NCBI GenBank assembly: GCA_024695725.1
Contig: JAILHQ010000082.1
Location: 1 to 10,233, forward strand
Direction of reading: 5' to 3'
Length of the DNA stretch: 10,233 bases
Source of the DNA: Cyanobacteria bacterium RUI128
Lineage (GTDB): Bacteria; Cyanobacteriota; Vampirovibrionia; Gastranaerophilales; Gastranaerophilaceae
Below are positions 1 through 6,757 of the stretch, piece by piece. Under the pieces are notes generated by a model. The model was not told where the DNA came from, ran no database searches, and saw nothing but the letters and a program-made list of their open reading frames with translations. The position numbers and the translations under genes were made by a program. Position 1 is the stretch's first letter, and the number at the start of each line of letters is the position of its first letter.

Positions 1-1
1 A

Positions 2-163
2 TCAATGTCTGATATGAGTGTTAAACCTTATGTGGAATACGGAGTCGGTTTACAGCGTAAATGGGGTGAACGCTTCACAGGTTATGGTCAGGCGATGATA
101 AGAAACGGCGGACGTAACGGCGTAATGCTCTCATTTGGGTTTAGATGGGCTATCGGCAAGTAA
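2..163 (+). CDS. C-terminal end of an outer-membrane autotransporter-like beta-barrel protein (partial)
   Basis: The window opens inside a reading frame that ends with TAA at 161-163; 53 residues are visible. They alternate polar and hydrophobic residues with frequent Gly, Tyr and Trp. They include VGLQRKWGERFTGYGQAMIR and the final strand GVMLSFGFRWAIGK. This is the pattern of the last beta-hairpin of autotransporter-type barrels, where a Gly-rich turn (RNGGRNG) precedes a closing strand with aromatic residues. Such barrels sit in the outer membrane and often secrete or display a passenger domain. The passenger and most of the barrel lie upstream, outside the window. The strand ends four residues after the last Trp rather than exactly on an aromatic residue. 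The barrel assignment is fairly secure in kind, but the specific family and passenger are unknown. A hairpin terminator follows at 237-274. Confidence 0.6.
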   Translation, partial: SMSDMSVKPYVEYGVGLQRKWGERFTGYGQAMIRNGGRNGVMLSFGFRWAIGK

Positions 164-236
164 CGAGTCTTGGATTATTCGGGTACGCATAGCACTCGGT
201 AAATAACGCTAAATAGGGGTAATACATATTGTAAAA

Positions 237-274
237 ATAAAGTTTATCGGTAACCCTGATAAACTTTATTTTTT
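237..274 (+). terminator. Rho-independent terminator after the autotransporter-like gene
   Basis: A perfect 12-bp stem (ATAAAGTTTATC at 237-248 with GATAAACTTTAT at 258-269) encloses a 9-nt loop and runs into TTTTTT at 269-274. The stem is AT-rich, so it is weaker than the others in this window. An A-rich tract on the left could let it work in the other direction, but no minus-strand gene ends here. Confidence 0.7.
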
Positions 275-293
275 ATGCTGAGTTTCAGTAAAC

Positions 294-321
294 TTGAACG
301 AAATCATGTTTATGAGATAAT
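294..321 (+). promoter_or_regulatory. Candidate sigma-70-type promoter of fusA
   Basis: TTGAAC at 294-299 and GATAAT at 316-321 are separated by 16 bases, which resembles a -35/-10 pair. A partial direct repeat of GAGATAATT (314-322 and 331-339) overlaps the -10. The region lies after the preceding terminator and before fusA, so a promoter is needed here. The exact boxes are inferred. Confidence 0.4.
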
Positions 322-383
322 TGTATTTGAGAGATAATTTTGTTTATCAAATAGTAATTAAGAGAATATAAAGGAAAGAAATT

Positions 384-2471
384 ATGGGAAGACAAACACC
401 ATTAGAAAGGGTAAGAAACATTGGTATTGCCGCTCACATCGACGCAGGTAAGACCACTACCACAGAACGTATTTTGTTCTACACAGGTAAAACCCATAAA
501 ATCGGTGAAGTACACGACGGTGCTGCCGTAACCGACTTTATGGATCAGGAAAGAGAAAGAGGTATCACAATTCAGTCTGCTGCTGTTACAGCATATTGGA
601 AGGATCACCAAATCAACGTCATCGACACACCGGGCCACGTTGACTTCACAATCGAAGTTGAACGTTCTCTTCGTGTATTAGACGGCGTTGTTGCAGTATT
701 CTGTGCTGTAGGTGGTGTACAATCACAATCTGAAACAGTTTGGAGACAAGCTAACAGATATGAAGTACCTCGTATGGTATTCGTAAATAAAATGGACAGA
801 ACAGGTGCTGATTTCTTCAGAGTTGTTGAACAAATCAAAACAAGATTAGGCGGAAACGCTGTTCCTATTCAGTTACCTATCGGTGCAGAAGACAAATTCA
901 CAGGTCTTGTTGACCTTATGACAATGAAGGCTGAAATCTACACTAACGATTTAGGTACAGAAATTAAGGAAGAAGAAATTCCTGCAGAACTTCAAGCAAA
1001 AGCTAAAGAAATGAGAGACGAAATGGTTGAAGCTATCGCAGGTGAAGATGATTTATTGATGGAAAAATATTTCGAAGATCCTGATTCAATCACAGTTGAT
1101 GAATTAAGAGCAGGTTTAAGAAGAGCAGTTTGTGCTAACAAGATTGTTCCTGTAACTTGCGGTACAGCATTTAAGAACAAGGGTGTTCAGTTATTACTAG
1201 ACAACGTTGTTGCTTATATGCCATCACCTGTTGATGTAAAAGCTATCGAAGGTGAACTTGAAGACGGTACTAAGGTTGAAAGACATTCAACTGAAGACGA
1301 ACCGTTCTCAGCTTTATCATTTAAAGTTATGACTGACCCATTCGTAGGTCGTTTAACCTTCTTACGTGTTTATTCAGGTAAGTTAACTTCTGGTTCTTAC
1401 GTTTTGAACTCAACAAACGGTAAGAAAGAACGTATTTCTCGTTTGGTTCAAATGTATGCTGATCAGAGAAACGAAATTACAGAAGTTTATGCAGGGGATA
1501 TCTGTGCTGCAGTTGGTCTTAAAGATACAACTACAGGGGATACATTGTGTGACGAAAAAGCACCTATTATCCTTGAAAGAATGACTTTCCCTGAACCGGT
1601 TATTTCGGTTGCTATCGAACCTAAGACAAAAGCTGACCAGGATAAGATGGGTATCGCTCTTCAGAAGTTGGCAGAAGAAGATCCTTCCTTCAGAGTTAAA
1701 TCTGATACAGAAACAGGTCAGACAATTATCTCAGGTATGGGTGAACTTCACCTTGATATCATCGTTGACCGTATGTTGAGAGAATTCAAAGTAGAAGCTA
1801 ATATCGGTAAACCACAGGTTGCATATCGTGAAACTATTCGTGGTACTGCTGATCAGGATTCTAAATTCGTACGTCAATCAGGTGGTAAAGGTCAATACGG
1901 TCACGTTAAAATCAGAATTGCACCTGCTGAAGAAAACAAAGGTTTTGTATTCGAAAACAAAATCGTCGGTGGTGCTATTCCTAAGGAATACATCGAACCT
2001 GCAAGAAAAGGTATGGAAGAAGCTCTTGAAGGCGGTATCTTAGCAGGATATCCTATGATTGACGTTGCTGTTGAACTTTATGATGGTTCATACCACGAAG
2101 TTGACTCTTCTGAAATGGCGTTCAAGATTGCCGGCTCTATGGCTATCAAGGAAGGTTGTAAGAAAGCTCAACCTTGTATCCTTGAACCTATGATGAAGGT
2201 TGAAATCGAAATCCCTGATGAATTTACAGGTACAATTATCGGTGATATCTCTCGTCGTAGAGGTAGAATCGAAGGTCAGGAACCTATGGGTAACACAGGT
2301 AATGTTATCGTTAGAGCGATTGTTCCGTTGGCTAACATGTTCGGTTATGCTACTGATTTGAGATCTAACACTCAGGGTCGTGGTACATTCTCTATGGAAT
2401 TCCAAAAATACGAACAAGTTCCTGGAAACGTTGAAAAAGAAATTATCGAAAAAGCTGGTAAATCAGCATAA
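384..2471 (+). CDS. fusA: Translation elongation factor G (EF-G)
   Basis: EF-G is the cytoplasmic GTPase that drives tRNA-mRNA translocation on the ribosome and, with RRF, ribosome recycling. At 695 aa the protein is of normal length. The GTPase motifs are intact: G1 AHIDAGKT (17-24), the switch I region RGITI (59-63), G3 DTPGHVD (81-87, with His85 at the catalytic position) and G4 NKMD (135-138). Domain II follows at about 300-395, domain III at about 405-480, domain IV (GGKGQYGHV, then the IEP..KGMEEAL region) at about 485-605, and domain V ([10 protein letters not shown], then [19 protein letters not shown]) to the end. A ribosome site AAGGAAAG (371-378) lies 5 nt before the ATG. It is a single-gene unit with its own terminator; no rpsL, rpsG or tuf lies beside it, unlike the classical str operon. 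The sequence reads like cyanobacterial-type EF-G and shows no sign of decay. Confidence 0.98.
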   Translation: MGRQTPLERVRNIGIAAHIDAGKTTTTERILFYTGKTHKIGEVHDGAAVTDFMDQERERGITIQSAAVTAYWKDHQINVIDTPGHVDFTIEVERSLRVLDGVVAVFCAVGGVQSQSETVWRQANRYEVPRMVFVNKMDRTGADFFRVVEQIKTRLGGNAVPIQLPIGAEDKFTGLVDLMTMKAEIYTNDLGTEIKEEEIPAELQAKAKEMRDEMVEAIAGEDDLLMEKYFEDPDSITVDELRAGLRRAVCANKIVPVTCGTAFKNKGVQLLLDNVVAYMPSPVDVKAIEGELEDGTKVERHSTEDEPFSALSFKVMTDPFVGRLTFLRVYSGKLTSGSYVLNSTNGKKERISRLVQMYADQRNEITEVYAGDICAAVGLKDTTTGDTLCDEKAPIILERMTFPEPVISVAIEPKTKADQDKMGIALQKLAEEDPSFRVKSDTETGQTIISGMGELHLDIIVDRMLREFKVEANIGKPQVAYRETIRGTADQDSKFVRQSGGKGQYGHVKIRIAPAEENKGFVFENKIVGGAIPKEYIEPARKGMEEALEGGILAGYPMIDVAVELYDGSYHEVDSSEMAFKIAGSMAIKEGCKKAQPCILEPMMKVEIEIPDEFTGTIIGDISRRRGRIEGQEPMGNTGNVIVRAIVPLANMFGYATDLRSNTQGRGTFSMEFQKYEQVPGNVEKEIIEKAGKSA

Positions 2472-2487
2472 TGGTAATTATATAAAT

Positions 2488-2521
2488 AAAAAAGACTGTC
2501 CGAGAGGGCAGTCTTTTTTTG
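2488..2521. terminator. Bidirectional terminator between fusA and the convergent 114-aa gene
   Basis: GACTGTCC (2494-2501) pairs with GGGCAGTC (2506-2513), with one G-U pair, around a GAGA loop. Six A residues lie on the left and eight T residues on the right. The symmetrical A and T flanks allow termination of both fusA (+) and the convergent minus-strand gene. Confidence 0.85.
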
Positions 2522-2582
2522 TTTATTTGTTTGCTTATATTCTATTGTTTTTATTATTGTCAGGTTGTATTTGGCCTACATT

Positions 2583-2927
2583 CTAAAAATCCAATTGCTC
2601 ATCTAAACGGCTCTTCGCATTTAAATAACTAATGGTTACATTATTTCTTGATGCAATATCATAAACCTTTAAGAATCTGTCATAATCTTTTTGAGTGTTT
2701 TCTGATGGTATTTCATATGATTCATTCACTACTCTTGGTTTGGAAGGTCTCCCTGGCACGTCAGGTGTATCAAAACCTCTATCACATGATGTATCAATAC
2801 ATAGATTACCGTTTTTATTTGTGTATATTTTTTGAATATTTTTTGCATTTATATTTTGATAGTTCTTCTCATCGTCTATGAATGAAATGTTTCCTTTAAA
2901 AGCCGTGTTGTTGATACCTAAATTCAT
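2583..2927 (-). CDS. Uncharacterised 114-aa protein with N-terminal INNTAFKG motif
   Basis: I do not recognise a family. The ATG at 2927 is preceded by a good ribosome site (AGGAAGG, complement of 2937-2943), and the frame stays open to TAG at 2583-2585, so the gene is probably real. The product is polar, with many Asn, Asp and Lys, and shows no membrane segment or signal peptide. The N-terminus MNLGINNTAFKGNISF looks like a short conserved tag. The middle carries two Cys (CIDTSC) and a Pro-rich linker (TPDVPGRPSKPRV). The C-terminal third, from about residue 76 on, is likely helical (QKDYDRFLKVYDIASRNN). It converges with fusA and shares its terminator. An FKG-type N-terminus on otherwise unrelated hypothetical proteins is something I associate with Gastranaerophilales; this is recollection, not a search result. 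Confidence 0.7.
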   Translation of the reverse strand: MNLGINNTAFKGNISFIDDEKNYQNINAKNIQKIYTNKNGNLCIDTSCDRGFDTPDVPGRPSKPRVVNESYEIPSENTQKDYDRFLKVYDIASRNNVTISYLNAKSRLDEQLDF

Positions 2928-2981
2928 AATAATTCCTTCCTGTATGATATTGTATATTTGTGTTCAATATAAATACGTTGA

Positions 2982-3010
2982 AGGATAAAATTTGCTAATA
3001 TTTTTGTTAA
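2982..3010 (-). promoter_or_regulatory. Candidate promoter of the 114-aa gene
   Basis: On the minus strand, TTAACA (complement of 3005-3010) and TATCCT (complement of 2982-2987) are spaced by 17 bases. The position fits a leader of about 45 nt before the ribosome site. The match to consensus is only moderate, and the region is AT-rich enough for chance matches. Confidence 0.3.
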
Positions 3011-3033
3011 GTATTACATATTTTTTACAAATA

Positions 3034-3065
3034 AAAAAACGGACTTCTAAACAAGTCCGTTTTTT
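3034..3065 (-). terminator. Terminator of small paralog 1
   Basis: CGGACTT (3040-3046) pairs with AAGTCCG (3053-3059). The stem is extended by A residues at 3034-3039 and T residues at 3060-3065, around a 6-nt loop. On the minus strand it ends in a run of T about 20 nt after the stop of the gene at 3085-3363. It could also insulate the 2583-2927 gene, which is transcribed in the same direction. Confidence 0.85.
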
Positions 3066-3084
3066 GAGTTTTATAAAACTTGAT

Positions 3085-3363
3085 TTATACTATGTTGACG
3101 AAATTGCCCCCTCCGCAGTATGACATAACGGCATTTTGTGCAATCATTGCGTCCATACTGCGGCAGAACAATCTGTTGCTTAATGAACGATCACCGAAAC
3201 GGCTTGAATCTAAAATGTCACCTACGCTGAAAAGCCCAATTGTATTGGTTGCTTCGTGAGCAATTACAGGTGTGTTGTTGAAAATGTACATGTTAGCATA
3301 CTGAAATGGAACTGGTGTGTATCCTGTTGAGTCGACATAAAATGTTCCTGTTGGTAATGACAT
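3085..3363 (-). CDS. Small protein of unknown family, paralog 1 (MSLPTGTF family)
   Basis: A 92-aa product that I do not recognise. I chose the ATG at 3361-3363 because a strong ribosome site GGAGGA (complement of 3371-3376) lies 7 nt before it and because its paralog starts at the same residue. A longer in-frame start at 3456 has no such support and runs into the leader. The protein has three parts. The first is an N-terminal MSLPTGTF followed by a variable Gly/Pro/Tyr stretch. The second is a conserved core, ANMYIFNNTPV, then NTIGLFSVGDILDSSRFGD, then RSLSNRLFCRSMDAM (about residues 23-73). The third is a divergent, Gly-rich tail. It has no signal peptide, membrane helix or catalytic motif that I can name. 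It is monocistronic, with its own terminator, and carries a leader of about 300 nt (see the entries at 3364-3667). Structural or adaptor roles are possible, but nothing in the sequence decides. Confidence 0.8.
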   Translation of the reverse strand: MSLPTGTFYVDSTGYTPVPFQYANMYIFNNTPVIAHEATNTIGLFSVGDILDSSRFGDRSLSNRLFCRSMDAMIAQNAVMSYCGGGNFVNIV

Positions 3364-3667
3364 AGTTAAATCCTCCGTTTTATAATTTGTAATACTTTTT
3401 TTAAATTTAGTGCAACTCTTATAAATTGCGCTTTTCCTGCGTATCCTTAGGCACAAGTACTAAACCGTGTATAAGAATGTACACAATTCAGATTTTGATG
3501 TGCTTAGATACAGGTTATAATTTTAAATTTCCTGAGGTTAAAAGTTGAAACCATTTTGAGCTGACCAATGGGCTCATTTTAAATAGTCTTGTTAACTTAA
3601 ACTCGTAATTAAAACGTATCTAAATTGACTCTTTTAATTCCCCGTACACATATAAAGTTTTTTTTTT
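3364..3667 (-). promoter_or_regulatory. Long structured 5' leader of paralog 1 (candidate cis-regulatory RNA)
   Basis: Three blocks are conserved with the leader of paralog 2. In minus-strand order they are A (3591-3667), B (3467-3511) and C (3441-3454); the spacer between A and B is fully diverged. Block A contains AATTAAAA (complement of 3632-3639) and TTTTAATT (complement of 3607-3614), an 8-bp hairpin. Its 17-nt loop displays TAGATAC (complement of 3616-3622). Block B starts with GTATCTA, the exact complement of that loop motif. Block B can instead pair with block C: GTATCT with GGATAC and GCAC with GTGC, around an internal loop. The two B pairings exclude each other. Block B also holds a small hairpin, GTGTACA-TTCT-TATACAC (complement of 3467-3484), with one C-A mismatch. 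The A-rich tract and CTTTATATG at the 5' edge of block A may be part of the promoter, so the transcript start is uncertain. No known riboswitch class is recognised. Confidence 0.5.
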
Positions 3668-3723
3668 CACGAGAATTGCTTTTTTTAAAACACATATTTA
3701 CATAACTTCACAATTAGATATGG

Positions 3724-3750
3724 GACTATACCTGAAATCAGTTTATAGTC
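3724..3750. other. Compact inverted repeat upstream of leader 1
   Basis: GACTATA (3724-3730) pairs with TATAGTC (3744-3750). Inside it, CTGA (3732-3735) faces TCAG (3738-3741). There is no T run beside it, so it is not a clear terminator. It lies upstream of leader 1 and just past the terminator of paralog 2, and has no counterpart upstream of leader 2. An operator is possible; so is chance in AT-rich DNA. Confidence 0.3.
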
Positions 3751-3778
3751 TAAATTTTACTTATTTTGATGTTTGAAC

Positions 3779-3802
3779 AAAAAGCGGAAAATAATTCCGC
3801 TT
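3779..3802 (-). terminator. Terminator of small paralog 2
   Basis: AAGCGGAA (3782-3789) pairs with TTCCGCTT (3795-3802) around a 5-nt loop. On the minus strand a run of five T (complement of 3779-3783) follows the stem. It lies 25 nt after the stop of the gene at 3827-4096. Confidence 0.8.
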
Positions 3803-3826
3803 CCTGTTCAAAGATAAATTCATATT

Positions 3827-4096
3827 TTATGCGTAGAAACCTGCATTGTACATCATAAGTGCATTTTGTGCCATCATTGCGTCCATACTGCGGCAGAACA
3901 ATCTGTTGCTTAATGAACGATCACCGAAACGGCTTGAATCTAAAATGTCACCTACGCTGAAAAGCCCAATTGTATTGATTGCTTCGTGAGCAACAACCGG
4001 TGTGTTGTTGAAAATGTACATGTTTGCGTCTACAAATGGTGCAGCTACCGGTCTTCCACCGCCGCCTACGATAAATGTTCCTGTTGGTAATGACAT
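3827..4096 (-). CDS. Small protein of unknown family, paralog 2 (MSLPTGTF family)
   Basis: An 89-aa paralog of the 3085-3363 product, with the same start MSLPTGTF. Its ribosome site GGAGGA (complement of 4104-4109) has the same 7-nt spacing, and the in-frame extension up to 4168 lacks one. The N-terminal variable part is Gly-rich here (IVGGGGRPVAAPF). The core ANMYIFNNTPV, then NTIGLFSVGDILDSSRFGD and RSLSNRLFCRSMDAM, matches its partner. The tail differs (MMAQNALMMYNAGFYA). The conserved core has a hydrophobic segment (IGLFSV) followed by charged, Arg-rich sequence and one invariant Cys, but no recognisable active site. It has its own terminator and leader, so the two copies can be expressed separately. 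Function is unknown. Confidence 0.8.
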   Translation of the reverse strand: MSLPTGTFIVGGGGRPVAAPFVDANMYIFNNTPVVAHEAINTIGLFSVGDILDSSRFGDRSLSNRLFCRSMDAMMAQNALMMYNAGFYA

Positions 4097-4409
4097 AATA
4101 AAATCCTCCAAATTTATAGTGTGTAATACGTTGTTTTCAAAGCCTGCAATTTTAGTAAAAAATTGCATGTTTTGTCAGATTGTATCCATAGGCACTATCA
4201 GTAAACTGCGTATAAGAATATACACAATTCAGATCTTGATGTGCTTAGATACTACCTATTATTGAATTAATCAGGGATTAAAATTTATTAATCATTTTGA
4301 GGCATTTGAAATTTTGCTGCCGATCAAATGATTTCTGTTAACTTAAACTCGTGATTAAAACGTATCTAAATTGACTCTTTTAATTCCCGTACACATATAA
4401 AGTTTTTTT
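4097..4409 (-). promoter_or_regulatory. Long structured 5' leader of paralog 2 (candidate cis-regulatory RNA)
   Basis: It has the same order of conserved blocks as leader 1: A (4337-4409), B (4208-4252) and C (4182-4195), with a diverged spacer between A and B. The block A hairpin is ATTAAAA (complement of 4378-4384) with TTTTAAT (complement of 4354-4360), and its loop again shows TAGATAC (complement of 4362-4368). GTATCTA opens block B. The competing B-C helix is preserved although block C has changed one base in its internal loop. The block B hairpin is GTGTATA-TTCT-TATACGC, with a G-U pair where leader 1 has T-A, and a T-A pair where leader 1 has a mismatch. Between block C and the ribosome site there is a perfect 8-bp hairpin, GCAATTTT (4146-4153) with AAAATTGC (4159-4166). 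Leader 1 has a shorter GCAAT/GTTGC counterpart. Confidence 0.5.
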
Positions 4410-4479
4410 GTTTTTGAAAATTGACTTTTTAAATCAAAGTGGTTTACAAAACTTAATAATTTGCAAATTCAGTCACAGC

Positions 4480-4529
4480 ATGCGTTTCCCATGTTTCAGT
4501 CAGTATCGGGGCATGGAAACCTCTTGCAT
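4480..4529. other. Imperfect inverted repeat upstream of the metallophosphoesterase gene
   Basis: GTTTCCCATG (4484-4493) faces CATGGAAAC (4512-4520) with one bulged base, and ATGC (4480-4483) faces GCAT (4526-4529) further out. No T run follows. It lies between the start of leader 2 (-) and the phosphoesterase promoter region (+), where an operator or the edge of an older element would be possible. The rest of 4410-4610 shows no gene. Confidence 0.35.
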
Positions 4530-4530
4530 T

Positions 4531-4558
4531 TTTCTGAAAAATAGTTAAACTTTATAAT
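4531..4558 (+). promoter_or_regulatory. Weak candidate promoter of the metallophosphoesterase gene
   Basis: A perfect -10 hexamer TATAAT lies at 4553-4558. The best -35 at 16-bp spacing is TTTCTG (4531-4536), which is poor. A leader of about 85 nt would follow. It contains an extra ribosome-site-like AGGAGGTG at 4615-4622 with no usable start codon after it. Confidence 0.3.
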
Positions 4559-4651
4559 GACGATAAAATTATTTAGTGTAACATATTTAAAACAAAAAGC
4601 GTTTAAGTTAAAATAGGAGGTGTTAGAATAAGTTTTTAAGGAGAGGTTTAT

Positions 4652-5398
4652 ATGAGAATTGCGGTGTTGTCGGATATACATGGTAACTTGCTTGCGCTGG
4701 AATCAGTATTAGAAGACATAAGGAGCAAGAGTTGTGAAAAGATACTGTTTCTTGGAGATTATGCACTTGCAGGACCGGAACCCGGTGATACAGTCAATTT
4801 TTGTATGAGCTTGTCTGAACATGAGAACATTGAAATGATTCAGGGTAACACTGATAAGATGATTGCCGAATACAGTGAGGAAGTATATGAAAATGTAGCC
4901 AAGGGAGCACCTATAATGGCAAATGCACTGAAACAGGAGGCAGAAACACTCAGTGAAAACCAAATCAGGTTCCTAAAGGAATTACCGGTACAAAAAGAGC
5001 TTACTGTTGATGGAATAAAAATTCTCATGGTTCATGGTTCTCCGAGAAGGAATAATGAAGACATAATGCCAACAACTCCACTAGAGGAGGTCGAAAAAAT
5101 GATTAGTGGTGTTGATGCAAATTTAATCCTTTGCGGACATACTCATATACCATGCGGTTTCCAGACAAATACAGGGCAAACAGTTGTAAATGACGGAAGT
5201 GTCGGAAGACCTTTTACCGAAAACCCTGAAGCATGCTATGCTATCATATCAACCAAAGGTAGTGGTGATTTTGAGGTTGAGCATAATTTCGTAAAGTATG
5301 ATAATTATCAGGCAGCAAAAAAATTAGCAGAAAGAACATTCGATGGGGCGGATAAACTTGCTCATATGCTGATTCATCCTACACAAAGGCATTTTTAA
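4652..5398 (+). CDS. Calcineurin-like metallophosphoesterase (YfcE/MJ0936-type family)
   Basis: A 248-aa soluble enzyme of the binuclear-metal phosphoesterase superfamily, likely hydrolysing phosphodiester or phosphomonoester bonds; the substrate cannot be told from sequence. All signature motifs are present in order: DIHGN (8-12, metal ligands Asp8 and His10), GDY (35-37, bridging Asp36), GNTD (65-68, Asn66; many relatives have GNHD), HGSP (128-131) and GHTHIP (162-167). NDGSVGRP after the last motif is also typical. Ribosome site AAGGAG (4638-4643) sits 8 nt before the ATG. There is no signal peptide or membrane segment, so it is cytoplasmic. It is a single-gene unit convergent with the SEC-C gene and shares a terminator with it. 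Family assignment is firm; the physiological role is open. Confidence 0.92.
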   Translation: MRIAVLSDIHGNLLALESVLEDIRSKSCEKILFLGDYALAGPEPGDTVNFCMSLSEHENIEMIQGNTDKMIAEYSEEVYENVAKGAPIMANALKQEAETLSENQIRFLKELPVQKELTVDGIKILMVHGSPRRNNEDIMPTTPLEEVEKMISGVDANLILCGHTHIPCGFQTNTGQTVVNDGSVGRPFTENPEACYAIISTKGSGDFEVEHNFVKYDNYQAAKKLAERTFDGADKLAHMLIHPTQRHF

Positions 5399-5410
5399 AC
5401 TGAATATTTT

Positions 5411-5450
5411 AAAAAAGCGGGTTAAGTATTATACTTAACCCGCCTGTTTT
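5411..5450. terminator. Bidirectional terminator between metallophosphoesterase and SEC-C genes
   Basis: A perfect 12-bp stem (GCGGGTTAAGTA at 5417-5428 with TACTTAACCCGC at 5432-5443) encloses a 3-nt loop. Six A residues on the left give a strong T run for the minus-strand gene. On the plus strand CTGTTTT follows. It serves both convergent genes. Confidence 0.9.
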
Positions 5451-5455
5451 ATATA

Positions 5456-6757
5456 TTAATTTTTCCCGCAGCAGTTTTTATATTTTTTACCGCTTCCGCA
5501 TGGACACGGCTCGTTTCTGCCAACCTTTTTTGTCGGGACTGGTGTTTCCTCTGTTTCAGTTTTACTCTCGTTTTCCAGTTCAGTTTCAACCATATCTATT
5601 GATGCTGAAAAAACTGTTGAATGGTATAAAACAGAAGTTGATGAATAGATTTTTCTCTTTAAAAAGGCTGATTTGTATGTAGAAATCAAACTATCAAGAG
5701 TGTAATCGCTGTCTAAGAAATGATTAACTTTTCTCATGAAGTTTGGATATTTATCAGCAACTCTTCTTATAATTTTATCGGATATTGCATCATTTTCTAA
5801 GAAATAGTTTAAACATTCCTTCTGATTTTCAACGTCAGGTCTTCCGTTTACCTCAAATATATTACAGAAGGTTTTGTAAAACGGAACTGAGTATAAACCT
5901 AATTCTTCATCCATAATTATACCGACATCGTAAGTTTCGTTGTGAGAAGAGAACCCGCCGAGTGATTTTTCGATAAAGTTATCATAGCCGTTGTTTAATT
6001 CCTGAATAGTAAAATATTTATACTCATCAAGCGGCTCTTGCGCTTTTTCCATATCCAAATCTTTGATATCGTCTTCGCCATTTAAAATTCCGATTACGGT
6101 ATCGGCATATTTGTTTGTTGTGATAAATTCGTCAGAGTTAAAGGTTTCTTTAAATCTTTCATTCATGATTTTAATATCTTCGATTATTTCCTGTTCTTTT
6201 TCCTCGTTATCCTGATAAACAAGCCAAGGAGCCTGAACGATTTTCACTATTGCATATCTGATAGCCTCTTTTATTTTGTTTGCAGGAAGAACATTGTCTA
6301 TTCCGATCATAAAATATTCATTTCTGTATTCAAATATACGGGCAACAATAAATTCCCCGGGTGCAATACCTCTGAAGCTGGTCATTTTAGTTAAGGATAA
6401 AACTGTGTATTGTTTTTCATTTGTGATATTAAAAAGCTCAAATCCGTTCTTCAGAATTTTTTCAATACGGAAAACAGTATATTGAGCCGTCAAAAGACTT
6501 TTTGCAATATCAGGATTAGACAAATTGCTGCTTTCGTTAAATATTTCAACAACTGTCTTTACCGGTTCGCCTAAATGTCTTTCAAATACGTACGGAATAA
6601 ATAACTTTTCCATTTGGGCCGGACTTGCGTTCAGTGCACTCATCGTGGATAAATATTCCTGAAAATCTTCTCTGGTTGCATCGTCTTTTACAACAAATTC
6701 AAATAATTCTTTAATTACACTATTAATATCATTTAATTTATCAATAACTACTGTCAT
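5456..6757 (-). CDS. SEC-C motif protein with uncharacterised N-terminal region
   Basis: A 433-aa protein whose only recognisable part is the C-terminal SEC-C zinc-binding motif. It reads [18 protein letters not shown] (413-430), with ligands Cys418, Cys420, Cys429 and Cys430. In SecA the same motif binds zinc and contacts SecB; in other proteins it is a portable tail of unclear partner. The 410 residues before it are mostly charged and helical, with no membrane segment. An acidic Thr/Glu linker ([15 protein letters not shown]) joins the two parts. I placed the start at 6757 because AAGGGAGAG (complement of 6767-6775) lies 9 nt before this ATG. A longer frame to 6805 would read through that site and has none of its own. 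It is divergent from the TspO gene across 128 bp; no convincing -35/-10 pair stands out there. The N-terminal region is unassigned. Confidence 0.85.
   Translation of the reverse strand: MTVVIDKLNDINSVIKELFEFVVKDDATREDFQEYLSTMSALNASPAQMEKLFIPYVFERHLGEPVKTVVEIFNESSNLSNPDIAKSLLTAQYTVFRIEKILKNGFELFNITNEKQYTVLSLTKMTSFRGIAPGEFIVARIFEYRNEYFMIGIDNVLPANKIKEAIRYAIVKIVQAPWLVYQDNEEKEQEIIEDIKIMNERFKETFNSDEFITTNKYADTVIGILNGEDDIKDLDMEKAQEPLDEYKYFTIQELNNGYDNFIEKSLGGFSSHNETYDVGIIMDEELGLYSVPFYKTFCNIFEVNGRPDVENQKECLNYFLENDAISDKIIRRVADKYPNFMRKVNHFLDSDYTLDSLISTYKSAFLKRKIYSSTSVLYHSTVFSASIDMVETELENESKTETEETPVPTKKVGRNEPCPCGSGKKYKNCCGKN

Larger units (their letters stand above)
3085..3667. repeat. Tandem duplication, unit 1 (gene plus leader)
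   Basis: This unit matches 3827-4409 in the same orientation, at an offset of about 730-740 bp. Identity is patchy. It is perfect for 105 nt inside the gene (3143-3247 against 3873-3977), nearly perfect in leader blocks A and B, and lost in the leader spacer and gene ends. Block A differs by one substitution and one indel; block B differs at three of 45 positions. The pattern suggests an old duplication kept similar by selection or gene conversion. Confidence 0.9.
3827..4409. repeat. Tandem duplication, unit 2 (gene plus leader)
   Basis: This is the second copy of the unit described at 3085-3667. The similarity runs slightly past 4409, into an A-rich and CAATT-containing stretch present in both copies. 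That stretch may be promoter sequence. Beyond about 4430 the copies no longer match. Confidence 0.9.

Noticed and set aside
213..224. TAGGGGTAA near 215 resembling the end of the palindromic element at 10102
   Set aside because: The match is about nine bases, with no inverted partner nearby; chance is sufficient.
1819..2417. Open frames in other registers inside fusA
   Set aside because: They overlap a certain EF-G coding sequence and have no recognisable protein features.
3364..3456. In-frame N-terminal extension of paralog 1 up to an ATG at 3456 (and likewise 4097-4168 for paralog 2)
   Set aside because: The extensions do not resemble each other at protein level, lack ribosome sites, and contain the strong GGAGGA sites placed 7 nt before the internal ATGs. 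They are leader sequence.
3591..3667. Possible plus-strand promoter in block A (TTGACT followed by ACATAT or TATAAA)
   Set aside because: Spacing is 16-17 to a poor -10 or 19-20 to a better one, and no plus-strand gene follows. The conserved arrangement is more easily explained by the minus-strand leader, though an antisense RNA is not excluded.
4615..4622. AGGAGGTG, a strong ribosome-site sequence upstream of the metallophosphoesterase
   Set aside because: No ATG, GTG or TTG lies at usable spacing. An overlapping GTG would give only three codons. The real gene has its own AAGGAG site.
3460..4650. tRNA, CRISPR array or attachment site in the gene-poor stretch
   Set aside because: No cloverleaf with a CCA-compatible acceptor, no regularly spaced short repeats, and no integrase or tRNA target is visible. 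The repeats here are one tandem gene-plus-leader duplication.
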